The notes under the pieces were generated by a model, which was not told where the DNA came from, did not search any database, and saw only the letters and a list, made by a program, of their open reading frames with translations. A stretch of DNA of 64,000 bases from Treponema brennaborense (GTDB lineage: Bacteria > Spirochaetota > Spirochaetia > Treponematales > Treponemataceae), in NCBI GenBank assembly GCA_023666275.1, contig JAMPCJ010000005.1:1-64000 (forward strand), in the 5' to 3' direction. The position numbers and the translations under genes are program-made. Shown here one piece after another: positions 33,637 to 42,314 of this stretch (positions within the stretch are counted from its first letter, which is position 1; each line of letters begins with the position of its first letter).

Positions 33637-35193
33637 ATGGATATACAAACAATAATAAAAAATCTGCACCCGCTTGAAATCCGTGTGCTGAGAATGTACA
33701 AACAAGGCGATGAGCTGACGTCCGCTCGGCTGCAAAAAGAGCTTGCCTACAAGGAAGGGCATGCGAATCAGGCTTTTTCATGGCTTTCCGGAAAAGGTTT
33801 AACGGAGGTAATCCGCAGAGAACGGCATACTTATTATGAGATTACGGACCTCGGCCGGATTTTCGAAAAAGCCGGTCAGCCGGTTGAGCGCATTATCAAT
33901 TTTTTGAAAGAAAAAGGCGCGCATGCATTGCCGCGGATTGCTGCGGCGTTGAAACTTGATAATAAAGACGTGGGCAGCGCGTTCGGAATGCTTTCAAAAG
34001 AAGGCGTTCTCGCAATGGACAGCAATAAACATGCTGTTCATACCGGCAAGGCATCGCCGCCGTACATAAAAATAGTGTCGGAATTGCTGAAGCGTGCTGT
34101 TGCTGCGGAAAACGGCATGCTGGACGAAGCTTCTTTGACGGCAGAAGAAATAACGGCGATAAGTTCTCTTGCCAAAAAACGCGGCGCTGCGGATTCTCCT
34201 TTCCGGATGGTGGAACGGGAAACAGTTGTGTACCGTTTAACGGCTTCTGCTGCGGAAGTAGCTGCCGCGTTGGAGCAGGCCGGCATTACCGGCAAAGAAA
34301 TCGGCGCGGTTACTTCGAAAATGCTTGTTTCCGGCGAATGGAAAAATACTGCATTCCGCAGTTATAACATCGGCATTCCGCCGGCTCGTATTATTCCCGG
34401 CCGCGTCAGTGCGTACGTTGCGTTTCTTGAAAGCGTAAAGGATAAATTATGTTCCCTCGGTTTTCAGGAATTTGACGGTCCGCTTGTGGAAACGGAGTTT
34501 TGGAACTGCGATGCGCTTTTTATGCCGCAATTTCATGCCGCGCGCGATATTCATGATGTGTATTCCGTGAAAAATCCTACGCATGCGAAAAAAATAGAAG
34601 AACCGTTTTTGTCTAATGTGGCAGCGGCGCATCGTAACGGAGGAAATACCGGAAGCAGGGGCTGGAATTATAATTTTGATACGGAATTTACGCGGCGTCT
34701 GATTCTGCGCAGCCAGGGAACCGTGCTGTCTGCGCATCAATTGGCAAAAGCTGATATTCCCGGAAAATATTTCGGCATTGTACGCTGTTTCCGCTACGAT
34801 AAAGTCGATGCGACGCATTTGTCAGATTTTTATCAAACGGAAGGTATTGTGCTGGGCGAGGAAGTGAATCTGAAAACGCTTCTCGGTTTTCTTGAAATGT
34901 TCGCAGTCGAAATTGCCGGTGCGACAGATGTCAAATACGTGCCCGGATATTTTCCGTTTACGGAGCCGTCAATCGAGGTTCATATAAAACATCCGATTCT
35001 CGGCTGGTTTGAGCTCGGCGGTTCCGGAATTTTTCGGCCGGAAGTTACAAAGGCTATGGGTGTTGATGTGCCCGTTCTTGCCTGGGGAATCGGCATCGAT
35101 CGCATGGCGCTTATGGCGCTTGGGCTGAACGATTTGCGTGAATTATTCAGTCCCGATATAGAGCAAGTTCGTTTGCGCACAGCTCGTTTTTGA
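33637..35193 (+). CDS. pheS: Phenylalanine--tRNA ligase alpha subunit, archaeal/eukaryal type
   Basis: A 518-aa synthetase chain that charges tRNA-Phe, normally as an alpha2-beta2 tetramer. The N-terminal half carries winged-helix DNA/RNA-binding-like domains (LHPLEIRVLRMYKQGDELT; AYKEGHANQAFSWLSGKGL), as in archaeal and eukaryal enzymes and unlike the shorter bacterial PheS. The class II core includes FHAARDIHDVYSV (near 308), RLILRSQGTVLSAHQLA, FRYDKVDATHLSDFYQTEG and GWFELGGSGIFRPE. This type is a known trait of spirochaetes. GGAG precedes the ATG. No beta subunit gene is in the window. Confidence 0.93.
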   Translation: MDIQTIIKNLHPLEIRVLRMYKQGDELTSARLQKELAYKEGHANQAFSWLSGKGLTEVIRRERHTYYEITDLGRIFEKAGQPVERIINFLKEKGAHALPRIAAALKLDNKDVGSAFGMLSKEGVLAMDSNKHAVHTGKASPPYIKIVSELLKRAVAAENGMLDEASLTAEEITAISSLAKKRGAADSPFRMVERETVVYRLTASAAEVAAALEQAGITGKEIGAVTSKMLVSGEWKNTAFRSYNIGIPPARIIPGRVSAYVAFLESVKDKLCSLGFQEFDGPLVETEFWNCDALFMPQFHAARDIHDVYSVKNPTHAKKIEEPFLSNVAAAHRNGGNTGSRGWNYNFDTEFTRRLILRSQGTVLSAHQLAKADIPGKYFGIVRCFRYDKVDATHLSDFYQTEGIVLGEEVNLKTLLGFLEMFAVEIAGATDVKYVPGYFPFTEPSIEVHIKHPILGWFELGGSGIFRPEVTKAMGVDVPVLAWGIGIDRMALMALGLNDLRELFSPDIEQVRLRTARF

Positions 35194-35364
35194 GCACCTG
35201 AAAGAAAGAACGCTGCAAGCAGAAAAAAATCCGCCCGAAAATATCTCACGGAAAATTCTTTTCTGCTCTGCTTTGCGCAGACAAAAATCGATAGTCTGCC
35301 GCAAAACGCGCGTCTGCTTGGTTGTCAGCGGCAGCTGTGCCGCAGCTTGTTTTATGTATACTGC

Positions 35365-36609
35365 CTAATAACTGCCGTTCGGCAGTTTTTGGATTATTTT
35401 TGCAAGCTGTCTGCCTTTTTCTTTTAAAATTAAAAGATCGCTTTCTGTGGGTTTTCCCTGCCATTCATAACTTTCAATGTTTTTCCAATGCAGTGTTTGT
35501 GCCAATGTGTCATATTCGTTTTGCGCGCCGCCGCACCAGCCCATGCTGCCTATACGGAGCACGGTTTTTCCGGTGATTCGTTTGCGCAGAAAAAGATTTA
35601 ATACATCTGCCGCAGGCGGATACATGCCGTTTTCGTATGTGGGCATTGCAATAAGCAATCCGCCGGCTTTGAACGCATCGCCTATGATGCTTGAAAGGTC
35701 GCTGCCGGGTACTTCGTGAACAGTGCAGGAAATATTTTCCGCGTTTATTCCGTTTATAACGGCTTTTACCCCTTCTTTTGTGCTGCCGTACATTGAACCG
35801 TAAATAACGCAAATTTCTTTTTCGTGTGCATCGCCGGAAGCATAATCCGCATATTTCAAATACCGATTGATAATTTTCTGCGGATTTTCATGCCAGATAA
35901 TTCCATGGCTGGGACAAATATATTGAATAGGAAAAGATGATATTTTTTCCACTGCATTTTTTACAAATGCGCTGACGCTTGACATAATATTTGCGTAATA
36001 ACGCAGAGATTCTTTCTCAAAAAACAAATGTTCGGATTCGGATAATTCATCGTCGAAAATTCTCTCGCCTATACTGCCGAAAGAACCGAACGCGTCGCAG
36101 GAAAACAGACAGCCGGAATGCTGTTCAAACGTCATCATTGTTTCCGGCCAGTGAACGTTCGGCGTTTCTATGAATTGCAGCATAGTATTATTGCCCAAAT
36201 CAAGAATATCGCCGTTTTTTACACAATGCATATTTGCCGCGTCGAGTGTTTCCGGTTTGCAGAAATTTTCCAGCAAATCGATTCCTTTTGCCGAAGTGAA
36301 CACATGAATTGACGGATTTCTCTTGAGGAATTCCTGAATGTAGCTTGTATGATCGGGCTCAAGATGATTAAGAATCAAATAATCGATAGATTCCGGCGAA
36401 AATCCGATAGAAGACATGCTTTCGGTCATTTGCCGCGTTGCATTTTCCCAGTCTGCGTATAAATCTATTATTGCGGTTTTGTTTCCGGAAACCAAATAAG
36501 AATTAAGCGAAACGCCGAAAGGAATCGGCCAAAAACCTTCGAAATACGGCGCCTGTGTTATATCTGCATGAAGCGCATAAATTTGATTTGTTATTTTTCG
36601 TGCTTTCAT
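35365..36609 (-). CDS. Flavodiiron protein (FprA family)
   Basis: A 414-aa cytosolic enzyme reducing O2 to water (or NO to N2O), an oxygen-defence protein of anaerobes. The metallo-beta-lactamase-like part (1-250) holds the diiron ligands: H-x-E-x-D-H in NHLEPDH (near 80), VHWPET, SCDAFG and PSHGIIW. The flavodoxin domain (about 258-405) has the FMN loop YGSMYGSTKEG. It stands alone. No Shine-Dalgarno sequence is seen; TACAAT lies 7 nt from ATG. Confidence 0.94.
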   Translation of the reverse strand: MKARKITNQIYALHADITQAPYFEGFWPIPFGVSLNSYLVSGNKTAIIDLYADWENATRQMTESMSSIGFSPESIDYLILNHLEPDHTSYIQEFLKRNPSIHVFTSAKGIDLLENFCKPETLDAANMHCVKNGDILDLGNNTMLQFIETPNVHWPETMMTFEQHSGCLFSCDAFGSFGSIGERIFDDELSESEHLFFEKESLRYYANIMSSVSAFVKNAVEKISSFPIQYICPSHGIIWHENPQKIINRYLKYADYASGDAHEKEICVIYGSMYGSTKEGVKAVINGINAENISCTVHEVPGSDLSSIIGDAFKAGGLLIAMPTYENGMYPPAADVLNLFLRKRITGKTVLRIGSMGWCGGAQNEYDTLAQTLHWKNIESYEWQGKPTESDLLILKEKGRQLAKIIQKLPNGSY

Positions 36610-36616
36610 GGTTTTT

Positions 36617-36622
36617 ATTGTA
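36617..36622 (-). promoter_or_regulatory. -10 element of the flavodiiron gene, leaderless type
   Basis: TACAAT, 7 nt before the ATG at 36609; no good -35 at 17 nt. Confidence 0.45.
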
Positions 36623-36652
36623 ACGTGTCGCTATTCGGGTTTTGTTGCTGAG

Positions 36653-36681
36653 TTGTGTAAATAAGTGTTGTTTACTATACT
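36653..36681 (+). promoter_or_regulatory. Leaderless-type promoter of malQ
   Basis: TTGTGT (36653-36658), 17 nt, TATACT (36676-36681), 6 nt, ATG at 36688. Confidence 0.6.
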
Positions 36682-36687
36682 TTGGTT

Positions 36688-38337
36688 ATGAAAGAAATTC
36701 AGAAAAAATCAATGTCCGCGCGGAAAAGCGGAATTTTGCTGCATCCGATATCATTGCCCGGATCTCCGGGAATCGGCACTATCGGTGCTGCCGCGTACCG
36801 TTTTGTTGACTGGCTTGAAAAATCGCGCCAGTCATTGTGGCAGATACTGCCGGCAGGTCCGACAGGTTTTGCGAATTCGCCTTATTCCGCTTTGTCTTCT
36901 TTTGCCGGAAATCCGCTGCTTATTGATACGGAAATGCTTGCGGAAAGCGGATTTCTTACCGCAGAGCAGGCTGTTCCGCCCGATTCTCTCCGCAGCAGCG
37001 GATGCATTGATTACACGGCTGTCTGCAATTGGAAAATTCCGCTTTTGAAAACGGCGGCGCGGCAGTTTTTGGCGCAAATACAATCTGGAAACAAAACAGC
37101 CGGCGAGGCATTTTCCGCATTCAAGAAAAAAAATGACGGCTGGCTCAATGATTTCGCTGTTTTCATGAGCATCCGCGATGTTTATGATGAAAAAGCCCGC
37201 CGCGAACATGCGCCGAATTCTTCCTGGGGAAATTATTGGCCGAAAGAACTTGCGCTGCACGACGATTCGGCTGTTGAAAAGTGGTGTTTATCCCATTCCG
37301 AAGAAATCGAAGTGCGGAAAGCCGTGCAGTTTTTTTTCTTTGATCAATGGGCGAAACTGCGTTCCTATGCGAACGGCAAGGGTATTTCAATTATCGGCGA
37401 TATGCCGATATTTGCCGCTGCCGATTCTGCGGATGTTTGGGCGCACCGAAAATTCTTTCAGCTGGACAGCCGCGGGCGCCCTCGTGCGGTTGCCGGTGTT
37501 CCGCCGGATTATTTCAGTGCGACAGGACAATTATGGGGAAATCCGCTGTATGACTGGCGGGCAATAAAAGAAGATAAATTCAGCTGGTGGCTTTCGCGGA
37601 TAAAAGCGGTTCTTGAATTGACGGATTTTGTCCGCATTGACCATTTCCGCGGCTTCGAATCGTACTGGTCGGTTCCTGCCGGAGAAAAAACGGCGGAAAA
37701 CGGCGCATGGAAAAAAGGACCGGGCAGAGCGCTGTTTCGTGCAATCCGCGCGGAATTCGGCGATATTCCTATTATTGCGGAAGATCTCGGCGTAATAACC
37801 GATAAAGTTGCCGCACTGCGGGATGAATTCGAATTGCCCGGAATGAAAGTTCTGCAGTTTGCGTTTGACGCTTCCGGCGATGCGGCCGGCGCGCATACCA
37901 ATGCATTCCTTCCGCATGAATTCGGCAGAAGATGCGTGGTGTATACCGGAACACACGACAATGATACAACGGCAGGCTGGCTTTCGTCTTTGCCGCCGGA
38001 GCAGAAAGAACTTGTCCGCGAGTATATTTGCGGCGGCGCGTTTTCACCTGCCGGCACAATTTCGGATGAACAGATGTGTCCGGCTTTGATTCGGCTTGCG
38101 TTTTCTTCTGTTGCCGAATTTGCAATTATACCTTTGCAGGATATTTACGGAATCGGCAGCAGCGCACGCATGAATACGCCGTCAACGGTTTCCGGAAACT
38201 GGCAGTGGCGCATGGATGCCGATATGCTTCCCGGCTGTTCTGCCGCTGCTTGCTGTGCGGCGGCGGAACAAAAAGCTGCATGGCTGCGCCGAATGAGCTG
38301 CTTGTACAACAGGAACACGCATATTGCGGCATTTTAG
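36688..38337 (+). CDS. malQ: 4-alpha-glucanotransferase
   Basis: A 549-aa GH77 amylomaltase, which transfers maltosyl units during maltodextrin or glycogen use. Typical features are GILLHPISLPGSPGIGTIG near the N-terminus, WQILPAGPTGFANSPYS, the nucleophile Asp in VRIDHFRGF (near 316), the acid Glu in IAEDLGV (near 364) and Asp in TGTHDNDTT (near 423). The length fits bacterial MalQ of about 500-550 aa. An upstream TTG at 36682 is in frame but less likely. Confidence 0.95.
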   Translation: MKEIQKKSMSARKSGILLHPISLPGSPGIGTIGAAAYRFVDWLEKSRQSLWQILPAGPTGFANSPYSALSSFAGNPLLIDTEMLAESGFLTAEQAVPPDSLRSSGCIDYTAVCNWKIPLLKTAARQFLAQIQSGNKTAGEAFSAFKKKNDGWLNDFAVFMSIRDVYDEKARREHAPNSSWGNYWPKELALHDDSAVEKWCLSHSEEIEVRKAVQFFFFDQWAKLRSYANGKGISIIGDMPIFAAADSADVWAHRKFFQLDSRGRPRAVAGVPPDYFSATGQLWGNPLYDWRAIKEDKFSWWLSRIKAVLELTDFVRIDHFRGFESYWSVPAGEKTAENGAWKKGPGRALFRAIRAEFGDIPIIAEDLGVITDKVAALRDEFELPGMKVLQFAFDASGDAAGAHTNAFLPHEFGRRCVVYTGTHDNDTTAGWLSSLPPEQKELVREYICGGAFSPAGTISDEQMCPALIRLAFSSVAEFAIIPLQDIYGIGSSARMNTPSTVSGNWQWRMDADMLPGCSAAACCAAAEQKAAWLRRMSCLYNRNTHIAAF

Positions 38338-38439
38338 GCATCGGCGCGTAAAATAAATTATTCGCGGATGCAGCTGCTCATTATTTGCATCGGTTTATCG
38401 CTTTGTCATATTTATCTTTTCTCTTTTTTTGAAAAGTGC

Positions 38440-38445
38440 TACTCT
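38440..38445 (+). promoter_or_regulatory. Possible -10 element of the antiporter gene
   Basis: TACTCT, 8 nt before the ATG at 38454; the -35 region is T-rich and unclear. Confidence 0.35.
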
Positions 38446-38453
38446 CTTGCTCT

Positions 38454-40196
38454 ATGGATATATTAGCGGATTTTTTTCCGGATTTTATGCATTTCGGCAA
38501 ATTTGAAGACACGAACCTTATTTTGCTGCTGGGAATAATTTTATTCCTCGGTGCCGTCGGCGGCAGGCTTTTTCAGAAAATGAAAATTCCGCAGGTCGTC
38601 GGATATATAGTAATCGGAATTGTAATAGGTCAGTCGGGCTTCCAAATTTTGAGTGCGGATGTCATCGCCGCGCTTAATCCCTTGAGTTCTGTCGCGTTAT
38701 CTCTTATCGGTTTTTTAATCGGAAGCGAATTAAAGATTCAAGTCATACGGAAGTACGGCAGGCAATTTGCCGGTATTTTGCTGTTTGAAGCAATTGTTCC
38801 TTTTTTTGTTGTATCTGCGGCAGTATCGGCTGCGGCATGGCTGATGACAAAAAATTTTGCCGTGTCGGTATCGCTCGGATTGGTTCTCGGTTCCATTTCT
38901 TCCGCTACCGCGCCTGCCGCAACAACAGACGTTTTGCGGGAGAACCGAACGCGGGGACCGCTTACTTCTACGGTTCTCGGCATTGTTGCAATGGATGATG
39001 CGGTCGCGCTTGTTTTGTATGCCGCCGCGTCGTCTGCGGCAACCGCTTTGCTCGGTTCTACCGCCGGATCTTTCGGGCAGCAAGCGCTGGCACTTGTGTA
39101 TGACATTGTTGTGTCTGCTGCGCTCGGTTCCGCTGCGGGCTTTTTATTGAGCTTCGTTATCCGCAATGTCATGACGGATGAAGGCCGCATTTTGGCATTT
39201 TCGTTGGGCACGCTGTTTCTTTCTACCGGAATTTGTTCTCGGTTCAATTTGGATACGATTTTGTCCGCAATGTCGATGGGATTTTTCCTGGTGAATTTTG
39301 CGCCGGCAAAAACACGGGCAACATTTTCGCTCGTGGAAAAATTTACGCCGCCGATTTACGTTTTGTTTTTTGTGCTTGTCGGCGCAAAATTGAATATTTG
39401 GAATGTTACTGCATTTGTCGGAATTATCGTGCTTTTGTATATTGTTTGCCGCACCCTCGGAAAATCAATCGGATCGAGAATCGGAGCAAAGATTACTCAT
39501 GCTCCCGAAACAGTTCGGCGTTATCTGCCGTTTTGTCTGCTTAGTCAGGCAGGCGTTGCGATTGGACTTTCAATCACCGCGGGACAGGATTTTTCTTCGA
39601 CAATCGGCGCCACAGTCATTCTTATAATTACGGCGACGACGTTCGTCGTGCAGCTGCTCGGACCGGTTTGCGTAAAATACGCGGTTACAAAAGCCGGCGA
39701 ATGCAATTTGGATATCTGTGAAGAAGATATCATGAAAACCTGCGCAGTGCGTGATATTACTTGCGGAGGTTTGCCTGTTTGTTCGGAAGATTCTCCGGCA
39801 GTTGTTGCCGAAACGGAAAAGCTGTGCGATATACTTGATGCTTTCATTCATCATCAAAATTTAAATTACTGCGTAAAAAACGCGGAAGGAAAACCGGCGG
39901 GAATTATTACGCTTGAGCATTTAAAAGAATCGCTGTCGCTTCCCGATTTTTCAAACGCACTTATGGCAATGGATATTGCCGAGCCGAGCTCCGTTTCGGT
40001 AACTCCCGATATGATGATTTGCGATGTGCTGAAATTATTTACCGAAAAAGACATTGACGCTGCGCCGATATTAAACGAAAACGGCAAGGCGGCAGGCATC
40101 CTTGAACGGCAAATGATAGAACATTACCTGCGCCGAAAAGTTGTATCGCTTCATAAAAAACTTTCCGAACTGACAGAACAATCAGCTGCCGAATAG
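38454..40196 (+). CDS. CPA2-type cation:proton antiporter with CBS domains
   Basis: A 580-aa inner-membrane protein. About residues 20-410 form a 12-13-segment Na+/H+ or K+/H+ exchanger of the CPA2/Kef type (GAVGGRLFQKMKIPQVVGYI; TSTVLGIVAMDDAVALVLYA with the conserved Asp pair). Residues about 425-560 form two CBS-like domains (CDILDAFIHHQNLNY; MMICDVLKLFTEKDIDAAPIL) that could gate transport by ligand binding. It should help pH or cation balance. The ATG at 38454 is chosen; 38436 would add six residues. Confidence 0.87.
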   Translation: MDILADFFPDFMHFGKFEDTNLILLLGIILFLGAVGGRLFQKMKIPQVVGYIVIGIVIGQSGFQILSADVIAALNPLSSVALSLIGFLIGSELKIQVIRKYGRQFAGILLFEAIVPFFVVSAAVSAAAWLMTKNFAVSVSLGLVLGSISSATAPAATTDVLRENRTRGPLTSTVLGIVAMDDAVALVLYAAASSAATALLGSTAGSFGQQALALVYDIVVSAALGSAAGFLLSFVIRNVMTDEGRILAFSLGTLFLSTGICSRFNLDTILSAMSMGFFLVNFAPAKTRATFSLVEKFTPPIYVLFFVLVGAKLNIWNVTAFVGIIVLLYIVCRTLGKSIGSRIGAKITHAPETVRRYLPFCLLSQAGVAIGLSITAGQDFSSTIGATVILIITATTFVVQLLGPVCVKYAVTKAGECNLDICEEDIMKTCAVRDITCGGLPVCSEDSPAVVAETEKLCDILDAFIHHQNLNYCVKNAEGKPAGIITLEHLKESLSLPDFSNALMAMDIAEPSSVSVTPDMMICDVLKLFTEKDIDAAPILNENGKAAGILERQMIEHYLRRKVVSLHKKLSELTEQSAAE

Positions 40197-40228
40197 CGGG
40201 CTGCCGGCGTGTTGCGCGCGGCAATCCC

Positions 40229-40285
40229 AAAAACGCCGCTTCATTATGCTTGTCAAATCATAAACTGCATGCCGATGAAGCGGCG
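40229..40285 (-). terminator. Terminator after the DoxX-like gene
   Basis: CGCCGCTTCAT (40234-40244) pairs perfectly with 40275-40285, and on the minus strand five T follow. The loop is long (30 nt), so efficiency is uncertain. It may also serve the convergent antiporter gene. Confidence 0.6.
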
Positions 40286-40298
40286 CGAAAGCGCGCAG

Positions 40299-40754
40299 CT
40301 ATTCTTCCTGTGCCTGAAGCAGTGCGCCGAGAATCATAAGATGTCCGGAAAGCCCTTTCAAAAATGAAAGGAATTTTGTGCCGCTGCCGAATGCGCCTTT
40401 AATCAATCCGCCTTCGCCGAGAATATCGACAAGCACAATGACAACGAGCCACATAATTGTGATAATCAGCATAATGATTTTTGCGGGGCCGAGTGCCGGC
40501 GCAAACATGTTTATAAGCAGAAAAATCCCGCCGGCAAGTTCGAGTATTCCTATAATGATAATGAGAACGCCGGAAATATTTCCTCTGCCGAACAAACTAT
40601 ATATGGCTGATGCTATTTCGTTCCCGCCGAATGCCGATTTAAATTGACTTACAATGCCGCCGTCAAGCTGCACCGTAATGATGCCTGATATAATCAGAAA
40701 AAGCGATAATGCAACTTTCAGAATAGTTGCTCCAAGTGATTTTGATACTGTCAT
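40299..40754 (-). CDS. DoxX-like small membrane protein
   Basis: A 151-aa protein with four hydrophobic segments (ATILKVALSLFLIISGIITV; ISGVLIIIIGILELAGGIFLL; IIMLIITIMWLVVIVLVDIL; and a C-terminal one). The layout fits the DoxX/DoxD-like group, whose roles are mostly unknown. GGGAGG precedes the ATG at 40754; the frame continues to 40829 without support. Confidence 0.7.
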   Translation of the reverse strand: MTVSKSLGATILKVALSLFLIISGIITVQLDGGIVSQFKSAFGGNEIASAIYSLFGRGNISGVLIIIIGILELAGGIFLLINMFAPALGPAKIIMLIITIMWLVVIVLVDILGEGGLIKGAFGSGTKFLSFLKGLSGHLMILGALLQAQEE

Positions 40755-40905
40755 TGTATCCTCCCGTAAAAACCAACAAAGAAATTGTAATCCCAGAGTT
40801 GACTTTTCAATAAAAAGTTTGCAACGCAAACATGTAAAATAAAAACTTCATGTTATTTTCAGGCAGTTTTTATTTTATATCTTTAATATATTCGATGTAT
40901 AATTT

Positions 40906-41649
40906 CTATACATGAATTTGCGCCAATATTTTTCCGATGCTGTCATGCACGACGAGATTTGCGGCGCCGTCGTGCGGCGTTTCCGATTTATTCAAAAGCA
41001 CAATATTATTTCCATGGAAATGATATATCATGCCCGCTGCCGGATACACGGCAAGCGATGTGCCGCCGATAATAAGCGTGTCTGCCGCACCCAACGCTTT
41101 TGAAGCAAGCGACATTGTTTCGCTGTTCAGGCTTTCTTCATACAGCACTACGTCCGGTTTAATTACGCCGCGGCAGTGTTCGTTTTCGCAGCGGGGAATG
41201 CCGTCTTTTTCCGCTGCGCACAATTTTATCAGTGCTTCGGCATTGTAAAACGCGCCGCATTTGATGCAGTAATTGCGGTGAATGCTTCCGTGCAGTTCGT
41301 GCACCGTTTTGCTGCCCGCTTTTTGATGCAGTCCGTCGATGTTTTGCGTGATAACCGCCGTGAGTTTGCCGGATTTTTCCAATTCCGCAAGTTTGCAATG
41401 CGCGGCATTCGGTTCCGCATTCAGAACAAGCATTTTTTCGCGGTAGAAACGGAAAAATTCCGCAGTTTCCGCCATGAAAAACGAATGACTTAAAATCGTT
41501 TCGGGCGGATACTTCCACTGCTGCCGATACAGTCCGCCGGTACTTCTGAAATCGGGAATTCCGCTTTCCGTGGAAACTCCCGCGCCGCCGAAAAATACAA
41601 TCCGCTGCGATTTATCTATAATGTCCTGCAAGTGTTCAATTTCTGTCAT
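40906..41649 (-). CDS. NAD-dependent protein deacylase, Sir2 family
   Basis: A 247-aa sirtuin, removing acyl groups from lysine with NAD+. Motifs in order: FFGGAGVSTESGIPDFRS (NAD binding), TQNIDGLHQKAGS, catalytic His in ELHGS, a four-Cys zinc site (CIKC and CENEHC), and IIGGTSLAVYPA. The start overlaps the glycosylase gene by 14 nt, but a good promoter lies inside that gene. Two ATGs (41655, 41649) are close together; 41649 has the common leaderless spacing. Confidence 0.92.
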   Translation of the reverse strand: MTEIEHLQDIIDKSQRIVFFGGAGVSTESGIPDFRSTGGLYRQQWKYPPETILSHSFFMAETAEFFRFYREKMLVLNAEPNAAHCKLAELEKSGKLTAVITQNIDGLHQKAGSKTVHELHGSIHRNYCIKCGAFYNAEALIKLCAAEKDGIPRCENEHCRGVIKPDVVLYEESLNSETMSLASKALGAADTLIIGGTSLAVYPAAGMIYHFHGNNIVLLNKSETPHDGAANLVVHDSIGKILAQIHV

Positions 41650-42187
41650 CAGCATTATTGTACTGTTGATTTGCGTATTTCGCAAGAATTGCATATTCGC
41701 AGACAAGTTTTTCCAGCGGCCAGCGCCCTCTGTTCGCGGGACTCGTTGACGGCAAACAAAGGGCGGGAATTCCGGTTTGCGGCAGACACAGTTTTGTGTA
41801 CAGCCGGAATGCTTTCTGCCCTGCGGTTACGACGGTATCGATGCGGCTGTTTTGCAGCATAGCGGAAAAATCGTTCGGCACGGCGTTTTTGATGGACGCG
41901 TCTTGTGCTCCGGAAATATTGCAGGACGCAAGCACATCCCATAATGCCAGATGATTGTTCAGAATCAATGCCGTTTTTTCCGAAATTGTCTGCGGAAGCG
42001 GCTGCCGAAAGACCGCCGCAGCAACTTGCCAAAAACGGTTTTGCGGATGCCCGTAGTAAAATCCCTGCCTGCGCGACGCGGGAGAAGGCATTGTGCCGAG
42101 AATAAGAATCCTGCTGTTTTTGTCATACACCGGTGCAAGCGGATGAATAATCGTTTCCGTTGTTTGTTCTGCGGAATGCGCCGTCAT
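41636..42187 (-). CDS. DNA-deoxyinosine (hypoxanthine/uracil) glycosylase, UDG superfamily
   Basis: A 183-aa base-excision repair enzyme of the UDG fold, most like family 6. Motif 1 is ILGTMPSPASRRQGFYYGHP (near 31-50) and motif 2 is the C-terminal LPSTSPANRGRW. This family typically removes hypoxanthine formed by adenine deamination. The start at 42187 gives the normal N-terminus and lies 8 nt from TACAAT; the longer frame to 42343 would run under the divergent promoter. Confidence 0.87.
   Translation of the reverse strand: MTAHSAEQTTETIIHPLAPVYDKNSRILILGTMPSPASRRQGFYYGHPQNRFWQVAAAVFRQPLPQTISEKTALILNNHLALWDVLASCNISGAQDASIKNAVPNDFSAMLQNSRIDTVVTAGQKAFRLYTKLCLPQTGIPALCLPSTSPANRGRWPLEKLVCEYAILAKYANQQYNNADDRN
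41657..41685 (-). promoter_or_regulatory. Leaderless-type promoter of the sirtuin gene
   Basis: TTGCGA (41680-41685), 17 nt, TACAAT (41657-41662), 7 nt, ATG at 41649. It lies in the end of the glycosylase coding region. Confidence 0.65.
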
Positions 42188-42195
42188 GAATCCGC

Positions 42196-42201
42196 ATTGT
42201 A
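42196..42201 (-). promoter_or_regulatory. -10 element of the glycosylase gene, leaderless type
   Basis: TACAAT, 8 nt before the ATG at 42187; weak -35. Confidence 0.45.
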
Positions 42202-42275
42202 CAGCGGAAAACAAATTATTTCCAGTCCGCAGCCATGTTGTCCGCAAATCGCGCCGATGCTTTTTCAGTCTTTCA

Positions 42276-42304
42276 TTGACATGAAAAAGGGCACTTTGTA
42301 TACT
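42276..42304 (+). promoter_or_regulatory. Consensus promoter of the polyene cluster, first transcript
   Basis: TTGACA (42276-42281), exactly 17 nt, TATACT (42299-42304), then 10 nt to the ATG at 42315. It is the best sigma-70 match in the window and leaves almost no leader. Confidence 0.8.
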
Positions 42305-42314
42305 TTTGCGAATA

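Noticed and set aside
40229-40300. GCGCGAAAGCGCGC hairpin as a small RNA
   Set aside because: It is a short G/C hairpin within the terminator region, without promoter or T-run.
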